Positions 35,298 through 44,182 of a stretch of 64,000 nt of DNA are shown here, piece after piece. Each line of letters begins with the position of its first letter. Position 1 is the first letter of the stretch. The position numbers were made by a program, and so were the translations under genes. The stretch lies in NCBI RefSeq assembly GCF_003050835.1, contig NZ_QAOJ01000013.1:62001-126000 (forward strand). The letters run 5' to 3'. The notes below the pieces were generated by a model. The model did no database searches. It saw nothing but the letters and a program-made list of their open reading frames with translations, and was not told the DNA's origin. This DNA is from Pseudomonas sp. GV071 (GTDB lineage Bacteria; Pseudomonadota; Gammaproteobacteria; Pseudomonadales; Pseudomonadaceae).

Positions 35298-36149
35298 TTG
35301 AGCGGCCACAGCGGCGCGTCCAGCATCCAGAATCTGCTCGCCAGCGTTGCGCTGCCAGGTTCGGACACTGCACAGCTGGATGCCGAATTGCTGCTCGCCG
35401 CCGTGCTGGGCAAGCCTCGCAGTTACCTGCGTACCTGGCCGGAGCGAGAGCTCAACGCTGAGCAGTTAAGGCAGTTCGAGAGCGCCATTCAGCGCCGCCA
35501 GCAAGGCGAACCAGTGGCTTATATCCTTGGCCAGCAAGGCTTCTGGAGCCTGGATCTGGAAGTGGCGCCGCACACCCTGATCCCGCGCCCCGACACCGAA
35601 CTGCTGGTGGAAACTGCGCTCGAGCTGTTGCCGCACAACCCCGTCGCCGCCCTCGACCTGGGCACCGGTACCGGTGCTATTGCGCTGGCGCTGGCCACCG
35701 AGCGGCCGGGCTGGACCGTCACCGGCGTGGACCGGGTGCCGGAAGCTGTCGCCCTCGCCGAGCGCAACCGCAGCCGCCTGAACCTGCGCAATACGCGCTT
35801 CAGCGAAAGCCATTGGTTCAGCGCGGTGGCCGGGCAGCGGTTCAAATTGATCGTCAGCAACCCGCCCTACATTCGTGCCGATGACAAGCACCTGGGGGAG
35901 GGCGATGTGCGCTTCGAGCCGGCCAGTGCACTGGTTGCCGGTATCGATGGGCTGGACGATATCCGCCTGATTATTCAGCTGGCCCCCGTGCACCTTGTGG
36001 CGGGTGGTTGGCTATTGTTGGAACACGGTTTTGACCAGGCTGCCGCCGTCCGTGAGCTGCTGGCAGCACAAGGCTTTTTAGCCATTGATAGTCGTCGCGA
36101 TTTAGGCGGCCATGAACGAATCAGCCTGGGACGGTACGGTAATGAATGA
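35298..36149 (+). CDS. prmC: Release factor glutamine methyltransferase
   Basis: This 283-aa SAM-dependent N5-glutamine methyltransferase modifies the GGQ motif of release factors. The substrate-binding motif NPPY is preserved and the SAM loop is DLGTGTG. It uses a TTG start at 35298, 3 bp after prfA, with a GGGGGA sequence upstream. Confidence 0.95.
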   Translation: MSGHSGASSIQNLLASVALPGSDTAQLDAELLLAAVLGKPRSYLRTWPERELNAEQLRQFESAIQRRQQGEPVAYILGQQGFWSLDLEVAPHTLIPRPDTELLVETALELLPHNPVAALDLGTGTGAIALALATERPGWTVTGVDRVPEAVALAERNRSRLNLRNTRFSESHWFSAVAGQRFKLIVSNPPYIRADDKHLGEGDVRFEPASALVAGIDGLDDIRLIIQLAPVHLVAGGWLLLEHGFDQAAAVRELLAAQGFLAIDSRRDLGGHERISLGRYGNE

Positions 36150-36900
36150 CTCACTGAGCGACGAAGAGCTGCTTCGCTACAGCCGGCAGATTCTTCTCAG
36201 TCAAATCGATATCGACGGCCAACTGCGCCTGAAAAACAGCCGCGCGCTGATCGTCGGGCTTGGCGGACTTGGCTCGCCGGTGGCGCTGTATCTCGCGGCG
36301 GCCGGGGTGGGTGAATTGCACCTGGCCGACTTCGACACCGTCGACCTGACCAACCTGCAACGGCAGATCGCCCATGACACTGCCAGCATCGGGCAGAGCA
36401 AGGTCGACTCCATGAGCGCGCGGCTGCTGGCGATCAACCCGCACCTGACGCTGCACGCGCACCGCACGGCCCTGGATGTCGACAGCATGGCGGCGGCGGT
36501 CGAAGCCGTGGATCTGGTGCTGGACTGCTCCGACAATTTCGGTACCCGCGAGGCGGTGAACGCGGCGTGTGTGCTGGCGGGAAAACCGTTGGTGAGCGGG
36601 GCGGCGATTCGCCTGGAAGGGCAGCTGTCGGTGTTCGATCCGCGCCAGCCCGGCAGCCCCTGCTATCACTGCCTGTACGGGCACGGCAGCGAAGCCGAAC
36701 TGACCTGTAGCGAAGCCGGCGTGGTCGGTCCACTGGTGGGCCTGGTCGGTTCGTTGCAGGCGCTGGAAGCGTTGAAACTGTTGGCTGGGTTCGGTGAGCC
36801 GCTGGTGGGGCGTCTGTTGCTGATTGATGCCCTCGGTTCGCGCTTTCGTGAGTTGCGGGTAAAGCGCGATCCAGCTTGCGCCGTGTGCGGGCCCGTATGA
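36142..36900 (+). CDS. moeB: Molybdopterin-synthase adenylyltransferase-like protein
   Basis: This 252-aa E1-like enzyme of the MoeB/ThiF family adenylates the C-terminal glycine of a ubiquitin-like sulphur carrier. The ATP loop GLGGLGS is at residues 39-45 and two Cys pairs (CYHC and CAVC) bind zinc. The ATG at 36142 overlaps the prmC stop; an in-frame ATG at 36112 is less likely by homology. MoaD versus ThiS as partner cannot be decided here. Confidence 0.92.
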   Translation: MNDSLSDEELLRYSRQILLSQIDIDGQLRLKNSRALIVGLGGLGSPVALYLAAAGVGELHLADFDTVDLTNLQRQIAHDTASIGQSKVDSMSARLLAINPHLTLHAHRTALDVDSMAAAVEAVDLVLDCSDNFGTREAVNAACVLAGKPLVSGAAIRLEGQLSVFDPRQPGSPCYHCLYGHGSEAELTCSEAGVVGPLVGLVGSLQALEALKLLAGFGEPLVGRLLLIDALGSRFRELRVKRDPACAVCGPV

Positions 36901-37691
36901 ATAAATCGGCGCCCATCGGTGTCTTCGACTCCGGCGTCGGTGGCCTCTCGGTGCTGGGGGAAATCCAGCGCCTGCTGCCCAACGAAACGTTGTTGTATGT
37001 CGCCGACAGCGGCCATGTGCCCTATGGCGAAAAAACGCCGGAGTTCATCCGCCAGCGCAGCACGGTGATTACCGATTTTCTCCTTGAACAAGGCGCCAAG
37101 GCGCTGGTGGTCGCCTGCAACACGGCCACCGCCGCCGGCATAAACGAGTTGCGCGCGGCCTACCCGCAACTGCCGATCATCGGCATGGAGCCTGCCGTAA
37201 AACCGGCAGCTGCCGCGACCCGCACGGGGGTGGTCGGCGTGCTGGCCACCACGGGTACGCTGCAGAGCGCCAAGTTCGCCGCCTTGCTCGACCGTTTTGC
37301 CAGTGATGTGCGGGTGATTACCCGCCCATGCCCGGGCCTGGTGGAATTGATCGAAGCGGGTGAGCTGCACGCGCCAACTACCCGCGAGTTGCTGCGCAGT
37401 TACGTCGAGCCGTTGTTGGCTGAAGGGTGTGACACCCTGATTCTCGGCTGCACCCATTACCCTTTTATCAAGCCGCTGTTGCTGGAATTGGTGCCACCCT
37501 CGGTGACTCTGATCGACACCGGCATGGCGGTGGCTCGGCAGCTGCAACGGCTGTTGGGCGAGCGCGACCTGTTGGCCGAAACCCCTGGGCACGAGACCCG
37601 ACTGTGGTCCAGTGGAAATAGTTCGAACCTAATTCAGGTACTGCCGCTCCTACTTGGCAGAGAGGCCAGCGTCGCTGCGCTGCTGCGTTAG
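36897..37691 (+). CDS. murI: Glutamate racemase
   Basis: This 264-aa cofactor-independent racemase makes D-glutamate for murein. The two catalytic cysteines are C74 (ACNTA) and C185 (GCTHYP). The ATG at 36897 overlaps the moeB stop as ATGA. Confidence 0.97.
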   Translation: MNKSAPIGVFDSGVGGLSVLGEIQRLLPNETLLYVADSGHVPYGEKTPEFIRQRSTVITDFLLEQGAKALVVACNTATAAGINELRAAYPQLPIIGMEPAVKPAAAATRTGVVGVLATTGTLQSAKFAALLDRFASDVRVITRPCPGLVELIEAGELHAPTTRELLRSYVEPLLAEGCDTLILGCTHYPFIKPLLLELVPPSVTLIDTGMAVARQLQRLLGERDLLAETPGHETRLWSSGNSSNLIQVLPLLLGREASVAALLR

Positions 37692-37846
37692 TGGCGCGGG
37701 GGTTCAGGGCCGTCAGGCTTTGAGAAAAGGCGGCGGTTCTTTCAGATGCGTTATGCCCAGCTGAGTCTTTTCTTTATAGCGAAGATTTCTATACTCGAGT
37801 CCGTACGCAGATATCTGTTATCAGCCTGATACAAAAGGATGTTGCG

Positions 37847-38359
37847 ATGAAGTTGATTTCCTTGGTTGCGACTGCAGCCCTGTCCCTTGGTATGTCCCTC
37901 TCCGCCAGCGCCGCCGACGTCACCTTTGCCATTGGTCAAACCGGTGAGTCGACCATGGTCTACCGCCTTGGCACCCAGTTCGATTTCGGTACCCGCTGGT
38001 GGGAAAGCGATGTCGGGCACCTGACCGGCTATTGGGACGCGGGTTACACCTATTGGCAGGGCGATAAGACGTCCAGCAATCACAGCCTGTCCTTCGCTCC
38101 GGTATTCGTCTACGAGTTCGCGGGGGAGAACGTCCGCCCTTATGTGGAGGCCGGGGTTGGCGTGGCGCTGTTTGCCGACACCGAGCTGGAAGACAACGAC
38201 CTGGGCTCCTCCTTCCAATTCGAAGACCGCCTGGGCGTGGGCCTGCGCTTTGCCGGCCAGGAAGTCGGTCTGCGTGCCATTCACTACTCCAACGCTGGCA
38301 TCAGCCAGCCTAACGATGGCGTAGAGGCCTATACCGTTCATTACCGCGTGGCCTTCTGA
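37847..38359 (+). CDS. pagL: Lipid A 3-O-deacylase PagL
   Basis: This 170-aa outer-membrane beta-barrel removes the 3-O acyl chain of lipid A. The signal peptide ends around residue 22 (SASA). The catalytic triad is recognisable as H146, S148 (HYSNAG) and E160, with the spacing of P. aeruginosa PagL. An AAGGA ribosome-binding site precedes the ATG. It follows murI, as PA4661 follows PA4662 in P. aeruginosa. Confidence 0.94.
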   Translation: MKLISLVATAALSLGMSLSASAADVTFAIGQTGESTMVYRLGTQFDFGTRWWESDVGHLTGYWDAGYTYWQGDKTSSNHSLSFAPVFVYEFAGENVRPYVEAGVGVALFADTELEDNDLGSSFQFEDRLGVGLRFAGQEVGLRAIHYSNAGISQPNDGVEAYTVHYRVAF

Positions 38360-38375
38360 GGCCGTCGCTGTGAAC

Positions 38376-38407
38376 GCAAAAAGCCCGGCTTGAGCCGGGC
38401 TTTTTTG
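38376..38407. terminator. Bidirectional terminator between pagL and the 38430-39395 gene
   Basis: An AAGCCCGGCT/AGCCGGGCTT hairpin is flanked by A and T runs on both sides, serving convergent genes. Confidence 0.9.
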
Positions 38408-38429
38408 TGTCGCCGAGAAAGGTGTTCGG

Positions 38430-39395
38430 TCAGTTCTGCGCCACCTTCTGCTCATGTTCTTTGAGCAGGTCTTTGGCATGGGCCACTTCCAGTGCCTCCA
38501 TGGCATTGATGGGCTTGATCGCCGCCGCCTCTTTCAGGTGCTGGATCACTTTGGCTTCTTCGTCATCGCCATACACATAGCCCAGGGCGTTGGCATATTC
38601 GTAGTGGCCGATGGGCAGGTTGTTGGACTGCTTGAAGGAGCGAGCGAAGTAGCCTTCCATTTTGTCGGCGCTGACCCCGTAGGTCATGCTGCCCACCAGT
38701 TTGCCGACCTTACGAATCACGCCGGCCTCATAGCCACCGTACAGCGCCAGGGCGAACGGCTGCTGCGGTTGTTTGGCCAGCAGGGCATCCAGCTCCTTGG
38801 GGATCTGGTTGGTGTAGCCGCGCTTGAGTACCACCGGCACCGACAGCTCTTCACCCAGGCGTGCCTTGGCATAGACGCGGCCGAATTGCGCCACGGTATC
38901 GGCCTGGACCAGCTCGCCGGCCTTGTCGGTGTAGTCGATCACTTCTTCCAGCAGGCGGTGTTTTTCATCCTGATTGGGCACCAGGAACATGGCGTACACC
39001 ACTTGGGCGAACATTGCCGGAATCTGCCCGCCAACGCCGAGGGCCAGGCCTTCTTTCTTGGCTTGGGCAAAATCGCCTTTGAACATCAGGCGCCAGACGT
39101 TCTGCAGCTTTTGCGCATAGATTTCGGCTTCTTCCGGTTTGCCGGTAAAGCCGGTGTCACCGGCGACCGTCATTTCCAATGCTTTGGGATAGGTGGTGGC
39201 CATCTTGATCACCCATTCCGCATCGGGGTACGGGTAGTTGTCGCCGAACCCGCGGGTCAGCTGGGGCCAGGCCTGACGCAGCTTGTCGCCCGAGTAGTCA
39301 TAGGCGGCCTGGTCGTAGGGGAAGGGTTTCCATTGTTCGTCCGCGACAGCCACCAGGCTGCACAGCGTAAGCACGGCAAAAATTAAAGGGCGCAT
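38430..39395 (-). CDS. Conserved secreted protein of unknown function
   Basis: This 321-aa protein has a cleavable signal peptide (about residues 1-18) and a helical, TPR-like periplasmic body. I recognise no catalytic motif. It probably exists in related pseudomonads, judging by its core-like codon use, but its role is unknown. It is monocistronic and ends at a shared terminator with pagL. Confidence 0.75.
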   Translation of the reverse strand: MRPLIFAVLTLCSLVAVADEQWKPFPYDQAAYDYSGDKLRQAWPQLTRGFGDNYPYPDAEWVIKMATTYPKALEMTVAGDTGFTGKPEEAEIYAQKLQNVWRLMFKGDFAQAKKEGLALGVGGQIPAMFAQVVYAMFLVPNQDEKHRLLEEVIDYTDKAGELVQADTVAQFGRVYAKARLGEELSVPVVLKRGYTNQIPKELDALLAKQPQQPFALALYGGYEAGVIRKVGKLVGSMTYGVSADKMEGYFARSFKQSNNLPIGHYEYANALGYVYGDDEEAKVIQHLKEAAAIKPINAMEALEVAHAKDLLKEHEQKVAQN

Positions 39396-39467
39396 GACAA
39401 GTACCTGTTTTTGTTAGAGGTTCACACGCCGATCATAGGTCGCAGGGCAGGGCGACCAACCCCCATC

Positions 39468-40472
39468 CTAGGAATGGCTGTCCTTTTGCTGAAACTGGCG
39501 TCGGTACTGGTTGGGCGACAGTTCTGTGTGCTGACGGAACAATCGGGCGAAGAAGCTGGCATCGTCGTAGCCCACTTCGTAGCTGATGGTCTTGATGCTT
39601 TTGCGCGTGGCGCTGAGCAGGCCTTTGGCTGTTTCGATCCGTAACCGTTGCAGGTAGTGCAGCGGTTTATCGCCAGTGGCCGTTTGAAAACGCCGCATAA
39701 AGTTGCGAATGCTCATGCCGTGTTGGCGGGCAACGTCTTCAAAGCGGAATTTCTCCGCGAAGTTTTCTTCGAGCCATTGTTGAATCTGCAGGATGGTCAC
39801 GTCCTGGTGCAGCTTCTGCCCGCCAAAGCCGATGCGCCCCGGCGTGTAGTTGCGCTGCACCTCATAAAGGATGTCGCGGGCCACGGCCTGTGCCACGCTG
39901 GCGCCGCAGAAGCGTTCGATCAGGTACAGGTACAAGTCGCATGCCGAGGTGGTGCCGCCGGCGCTGTAGAGGTTGTCGGCGTCCGCCAGGTGCTTCTCCT
40001 GATTCAGTAATACCTTGGGGAAGCGTTCGCTGAACTCGCGGAAAAAGCGCCAATAGGTGGTGGCTTCCTTGCCATCCAGCAAGCCGGCCTGGGCGATGAA
40101 GAACACTCCCATGGCTTCACCGCAGATCACGCTGCCGGCGGCGTGCTGCTTGCGCAGCCAAGTAAGTATCTGCGGATACCGCTGGCACATGACATCGAAG
40201 TCGCCCCAGTAGGCGGGCAGGATGATGATGTCGGCCGGCTCCAGGCCACCGCTCACGGGCAGCACCACGTCGCTGAAGCTGCGTGGTGGCAGGCCGTCGG
40301 GGCTGACCAGGTGGATGTCGAAGGCGGGTGTCAGGCCCAGGCCCAGTTGCCGGCCATAACGCAGGCTGGCCATGTGGAAGAAATCCTTGGCTTGCATGAG
40401 GGTGGAGGCGAACACACCTTCGATGGCCAGAATGGCGACGCGCTTGAGTGCGCTGGGCTGAGCAGTCGGCAT
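39468..40472 (-). CDS. GlxA-type transcriptional regulator (DJ-1/PfpI plus AraC HTH)
   Basis: This 334-aa regulator has an N-terminal DJ-1/PfpI glutamine-amidotransferase-like sensor domain (about residues 10-195, with ICGEA at the nucleophile-elbow position) and a C-terminal AraC double helix-turn-helix (about 225-325, with a GYDDASFFARLFRQ second helix). It is divergent from the acyl-CoA dehydrogenase gene 150 bp away, which it may control. The ligand is unknown. Confidence 0.9.
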   Translation of the reverse strand: MPTAQPSALKRVAILAIEGVFASTLMQAKDFFHMASLRYGRQLGLGLTPAFDIHLVSPDGLPPRSFSDVVLPVSGGLEPADIIILPAYWGDFDVMCQRYPQILTWLRKQHAAGSVICGEAMGVFFIAQAGLLDGKEATTYWRFFREFSERFPKVLLNQEKHLADADNLYSAGGTTSACDLYLYLIERFCGASVAQAVARDILYEVQRNYTPGRIGFGGQKLHQDVTILQIQQWLEENFAEKFRFEDVARQHGMSIRNFMRRFQTATGDKPLHYLQRLRIETAKGLLSATRKSIKTISYEVGYDDASFFARLFRQHTELSPNQYRRQFQQKDSHS

Positions 40473-40622
40473 GGGTACTTGTTCTTATTAGGGGATAGTG
40501 GTCAGTGACTGGCTGGATCGTCTTATTTTTTGTCGCATGTGTCCAGTGTGTCGAAACGTTTGACTGTCCTACAGTCGGGGCCTTGCCAATCCCGGCGTTA
40601 GACGTATCCAGTGGGTAAAACA

Positions 40623-41759
40623 ATGATTCCAAGAACCCTGTTCAGCTCCGATCACGAGCTGTTTCGTGACAGCGTGCGCAAGTTCCTCGAGCAGGAAGCA
40701 GTGCCTTACCACCACCAGTGGGAAAAGGACGGGCACATCGATCGGGCGCTGTGGAACAAGGCGGGCGAGGCCGGCATGCTCTGTTCGCACTTGCCGGAGG
40801 AATATGGCGGCATGGCGGCCGACTTTCTGTACAGCACGGTGGTGATCGAAGAGATCAGCCGCTTGGGCTTGAGCGGCATCGGCTTCTCGCTGCACTCGGA
40901 CATCGTCGCGCCGTACATCCTGCATTACGGCTCCGAGGAGCTGAAACACAAGTACCTGCCCAAGCTGGTTTCGGGCGAGATGGTCAGCGCCATCGCCATG
41001 ACCGAGCCGGGCGCTGGCTCCGACCTGCAGGGCGTGAAGACCACTGCGGTGCTGGATGGCGATGAATATGTGATCAACGGCTCCAAGACCTTTATCACCA
41101 ACGGCTTCCTCGCCGACTTGGTGATTGTGGTCGCCAAGACCGATCCGAAAGCGGGCGCCAAGGGCACCAGCTTGTTCCTGGTGGAAGCGGGTACACCGGG
41201 CTTTGCCAAGGGCAAGCGTCTGGAGAAAGTCGGCATGAAGGCGCAGGACACCTCCGAGCTGTTCTTCCAGGATGTGCGCGTTCCCAAGGAAAACCTGCTG
41301 GGTCAGGCGGGCATGGGCTTCGCCTATCTGATGCAGGAGCTTCCGCAAGAGCGCCTGACCGTTGCCCTTGGCGCGCTAGCCAACGCCGAAGCGGCGCTGC
41401 AGTGGACCCTGGATTACACCCGCGAGCGCAAAGCCTTTGGCAAAGCCATCAGCGAATTCCAGAACACCCGTTTCAAGCTGGCGGAAATTGCCACTGAAGT
41501 GCAGGTCGGTCGGGTGTTTGTCGATCGCTGCCTGGAGCAGCATCTGCAAGGCAAATTGGATGTGCCGACCGCCGCCATGTGCAAATACTGGACGACCGAC
41601 CTCCAGTGCAAAGTGCTCGATGAGTGCGTGCAGTTGCACGGTGGCTACGGCTACATGTGGGAGTACCCGGTGGCGCGCGCTTGGGCCGATGCGCGGGTGC
41701 AGCGGATTTATGCCGGTACCAACGAGATCATGAAAGAGATCATTTCGCGGGCGCTGTGA
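40623..41759 (+). CDS. Acyl-CoA dehydrogenase, long-chain/isovaleryl type
   Basis: This 378-aa flavoprotein oxidises an acyl-CoA at the alpha-beta bond. The usual C-terminal base position reads YAGTNE (Ala, not Glu), while helix G carries LPQERL. So the catalytic base is most likely E243, as in the LCAD and isovaleryl-CoA dehydrogenase subfamilies. The FAD/substrate motif TEPGAGSD is intact. The ATG at 40623 is preferred to a GTG at 40611. The substrate chain length cannot be told from sequence. From memory PA4435 is the P. aeruginosa counterpart. Confidence 0.9.
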   Translation: MIPRTLFSSDHELFRDSVRKFLEQEAVPYHHQWEKDGHIDRALWNKAGEAGMLCSHLPEEYGGMAADFLYSTVVIEEISRLGLSGIGFSLHSDIVAPYILHYGSEELKHKYLPKLVSGEMVSAIAMTEPGAGSDLQGVKTTAVLDGDEYVINGSKTFITNGFLADLVIVVAKTDPKAGAKGTSLFLVEAGTPGFAKGKRLEKVGMKAQDTSELFFQDVRVPKENLLGQAGMGFAYLMQELPQERLTVALGALANAEAALQWTLDYTRERKAFGKAISEFQNTRFKLAEIATEVQVGRVFVDRCLEQHLQGKLDVPTAAMCKYWTTDLQCKVLDECVQLHGGYGYMWEYPVARAWADARVQRIYAGTNEIMKEIISRAL

Positions 41760-41774
41760 GAGCGTTGCTGAGAT

Positions 41775-41805
41775 AAAAAAGCCCGGCTCATTGGCCGGGC
41801 TTTTT
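41775..41805. terminator. Bidirectional terminator between acyl-CoA dehydrogenase and aldo/keto reductase
   Basis: A GCCCGGC/GCCGGGC hairpin has A6 on the left and T5 on the right, between convergent genes. Confidence 0.9.
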
Positions 41806-41820
41806 GGTTTTCAGCGACTG

Positions 41821-42858
41821 TTACGGCGCCGGGTTTGGCTGAGTTTTATGAATGGCGTCAATCTGTTCAAGCAACTCGACGCTCAGCTTCAGCTCTGCAC
41901 TGGCGAGGTTGCTTTGCAGTTGTTCGTTGCTGGTGGCGCCGATAATGTTGCTGGTGACAAAGGGGCGGGCGGTGACAAACGCCAGCGCCATTTGCGCCGG
42001 GTCCAGACCGTTCTCACGGGCCAGTGCGACATACCGCGAGCAGGCCGCTTCGGCTTGTGGGTTGGTGTAACGAGTAAAGCGGCTGAACAGGCTGATGCGT
42101 GCATTGGCTGGGCGAGCGCCGCCTTCGTATTTGCCCGAGAGCATGCCGAAGGCCATCGGCGAATAGGCCAGCAGGCCGCATTGCTCGCGCATCGCCACTT
42201 CCGCCAGACCCACTTCGAAGGTGCGGTTGAGCAGGTTGTAGGGGTTCTGGATCGACGCGGGGCGGGGCAGGCCTAGTTGTTCGGACAGCTGCAGAAACTT
42301 CATGGTGCCCCACGGTGTTTCGTTGGACAGACCGATGTGACGGATCTTGCCGGCCTTCACTTGCTCGTCCAGCGCTTCGAGGATTTCGCTGATCGGGGTG
42401 AAGTCCTGCTCTTTATGCTGGTAGCCGAGCTGGCCGAAAAAATTGGTGCTGCGTTCCGGCCAATGCAGCTGATAAAGGTCAATGTAGTCGGTTTGCAGGC
42501 GTTTCAGGCTGGCGTCCACGGCAGCGACGATATGCGCACGGTTGTGCTTCAGTTGGCCGTCGCGGATATAGTCGATACCGTTGCCGGGGCCGGCGATCTT
42601 GCTGGCGAGAATCCAGTCGCTGCGATTGCCGCGCGCCTTGAAGTAATTGCCGATGATCTGTTCGGTACGGCTGTAGGTCTCGGCGCGCGGCGGCACCGGG
42701 TACATTTCGGCGGTGTCGATAAAATTGACCCCGGCGGCACGGGCCATATCGATTTGCTCGAAGGCCTGTTCCTGCGTGTTTTGCTCGCCCCAGGTCATGG
42801 TGCCCAGGCAGATTGCGCTGACGTCGAGATCGGTGCGGCCGAGCTTACGAAACTGCAT
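41821..42858 (-). CDS. NADP(H)-dependent aldo/keto reductase (Tas-like)
   Basis: This 345-aa (beta/alpha)8 oxidoreductase of the Tas family has the tetrad D48, Y53, a lysine in LASKIAG and a histidine in YQLHWPE. The ATG at 42858 has AGGAG 7 bp upstream; the frame is open 18 codons further but without support. The substrate is unknown. Its position between the acyl-CoA dehydrogenase and rplM matches PA4434 as I recall it. Confidence 0.93.
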   Translation of the reverse strand: MQFRKLGRTDLDVSAICLGTMTWGEQNTQEQAFEQIDMARAAGVNFIDTAEMYPVPPRAETYSRTEQIIGNYFKARGNRSDWILASKIAGPGNGIDYIRDGQLKHNRAHIVAAVDASLKRLQTDYIDLYQLHWPERSTNFFGQLGYQHKEQDFTPISEILEALDEQVKAGKIRHIGLSNETPWGTMKFLQLSEQLGLPRPASIQNPYNLLNRTFEVGLAEVAMREQCGLLAYSPMAFGMLSGKYEGGARPANARISLFSRFTRYTNPQAEAACSRYVALARENGLDPAQMALAFVTARPFVTSNIIGATSNEQLQSNLASAELKLSVELLEQIDAIHKTQPNPAP

Positions 42859-43023
42859 GAATTTCTCCTCGTGCAAAAGTGCCATCAAATCAGGTTGATA
42901 TTTTTCCTGCAATCGGCATAATTCCGCAGCTGTTTTCAGCAGGGGATGCCAAGCCTGCTTGAACTCGCCGTACGGACGTGATGACCCGAGCCCCCGATAG
43001 CGTCCGTCTCTGGCTGCCTTTGC

Positions 43024-43052
43024 TTGTCAAAGCGCGCACTATTCAGTAAGAT
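43024..43052 (+). promoter_or_regulatory. Promoter of rplM-rpsI
   Basis: TTGTCA (43024-43029) and TAAGAT (43047-43052) are spaced 17 bp apart, 42 bp before the rplM start. Confidence 0.7.
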
Positions 43053-43094
43053 CCGCCGTCTTATTTTCAGGGCGGCCCCTGAGGCTATTAAAGA

Positions 43095-43523
43095 ATGAAA
43101 ACTTTTACTGCTAAACCGGAAACTGTTCAGCGCGACTGGTTCGTCGTCGACGCTGCAGGTCAGACTCTGGGTCGTCTGGCCACAGAAATCGCTAGCCGTC
43201 TGCGTGGCAAGCACAAAGCTGAGTACACTCCTCACGTTGACACCGGTGACTACATCGTCGTCATCAACGCTGAGCAAGTACGTGTAACCGGCGCTAAGAC
43301 CACCGACAAAATGTACTACTCTCACTCCGGCTTCCCGGGTGGCATCAAGTCGATCAACTTCGAAAAGCTGATCGCCAAGGCGCCTGAGCGTGTGATCGAG
43401 ACCGCGGTTAAAGGCATGCTGCCGAAGAACCCGCTGGGTCGCGACATGTACCGTAAGCTGAAAGTGTACAAGGGTGCTGTTCACCCACACACTGCTCAGC
43501 AGCCCCAAGAACTGAAGATTTAA
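43095..43523 (+). CDS. rplM: 50S ribosomal protein L13
   Basis: This 142-aa early-assembly 50S protein is full length for the family, with the conserved region HPHTAQQP at its C-terminus. It is co-transcribed with rpsI, 14 bp downstream. Codon use is strongly biased, as expected for a highly expressed gene. Confidence 0.98.
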   Translation: MKTFTAKPETVQRDWFVVDAAGQTLGRLATEIASRLRGKHKAEYTPHVDTGDYIVVINAEQVRVTGAKTTDKMYYSHSGFPGGIKSINFEKLIAKAPERVIETAVKGMLPKNPLGRDMYRKLKVYKGAVHPHTAQQPQELKI

Positions 43524-43537
43524 CGGAATAGTTCATT

Positions 43538-43930
43538 ATGTCGGCGACTCAAAATTACGGCACTGGCCGTCGCAAGACTGCAACCGCTCGCGTTTTCCTG
43601 CGTGCAGGTACTGGCAAGATCTCCATCAACAACCGCACCCTGGAAAACTTCTTCGGTCGCGAAACTGCCCGCATGGTAGTTCGCCAGCCGCTGGAGCTGA
43701 CTGAGACTGTCGAGAAGTTCGACATCTACGTCACCGTTCTGGGTGGTGGTGTCAGCGGTCAAGCTGGCGCAATCCGTCACGGCATCACTCGTGCTCTGAT
43801 GGACTATGATGAAGCTCTGCGTCCTGCTCTGCGCAAAGCTGGTTACGTCACTCGTGACGCTCGTGAAGTTGAACGTAAGAAAGTCGGTCTGCGTAAAGCG
43901 CGTAAGCGTCCGCAGTACTCGAAGCGTTAA
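43538..43930 (+). CDS. rpsI: 30S ribosomal protein S9
   Basis: This 130-aa S9 has the basic C-terminal tail ending in SKR that contacts P-site tRNA. The N-terminal GTGRRKTATARVF segment is typical. It is followed by a terminator. Confidence 0.98.
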   Translation: MSATQNYGTGRRKTATARVFLRAGTGKISINNRTLENFFGRETARMVVRQPLELTETVEKFDIYVTVLGGGVSGQAGAIRHGITRALMDYDEALRPALRKAGYVTRDAREVERKKVGLRKARKRPQYSKR

Positions 43931-43949
43931 TTCGCACTTCGTTCAAAAG

Positions 43950-43982
43950 CGCCCAGTCTCCCAAAGGAGCTGGGCGTTTTTT
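43950..43982 (+). terminator. Terminator of rplM-rpsI
   Basis: A CGCCCAG/CTGGGCG stem with a 13-nt loop is followed by T6. Confidence 0.85.
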
Positions 43983-44072
43983 ATGGGCGAAAGTTTTACT
44001 TGCGACAACTTGCCGCACGCGCAAATGCCGCGTCCGGCAAGGCTTTCAGCCATTTTGTATCCAGTAATTGCC

Positions 44073-44101
44073 TTGTCAGAAATGGGGCTTTTCTTTACCA
44101 T
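44073..44101 (+). promoter_or_regulatory. Possible promoter of petABC
   Basis: TTGTCA (44073-44078) and TACCAT (44096-44101) are spaced 17 bp apart, about 80 bp before petA. The -10 is imperfect. Confidence 0.4.
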
Positions 44102-44182
44102 TTGGCAAATTTTTTGCGCGGCTTGAATTTTACTTAGTAGATGCCTGAATAACAGGCCACAAAGCTGATGGGAGACGACTGA

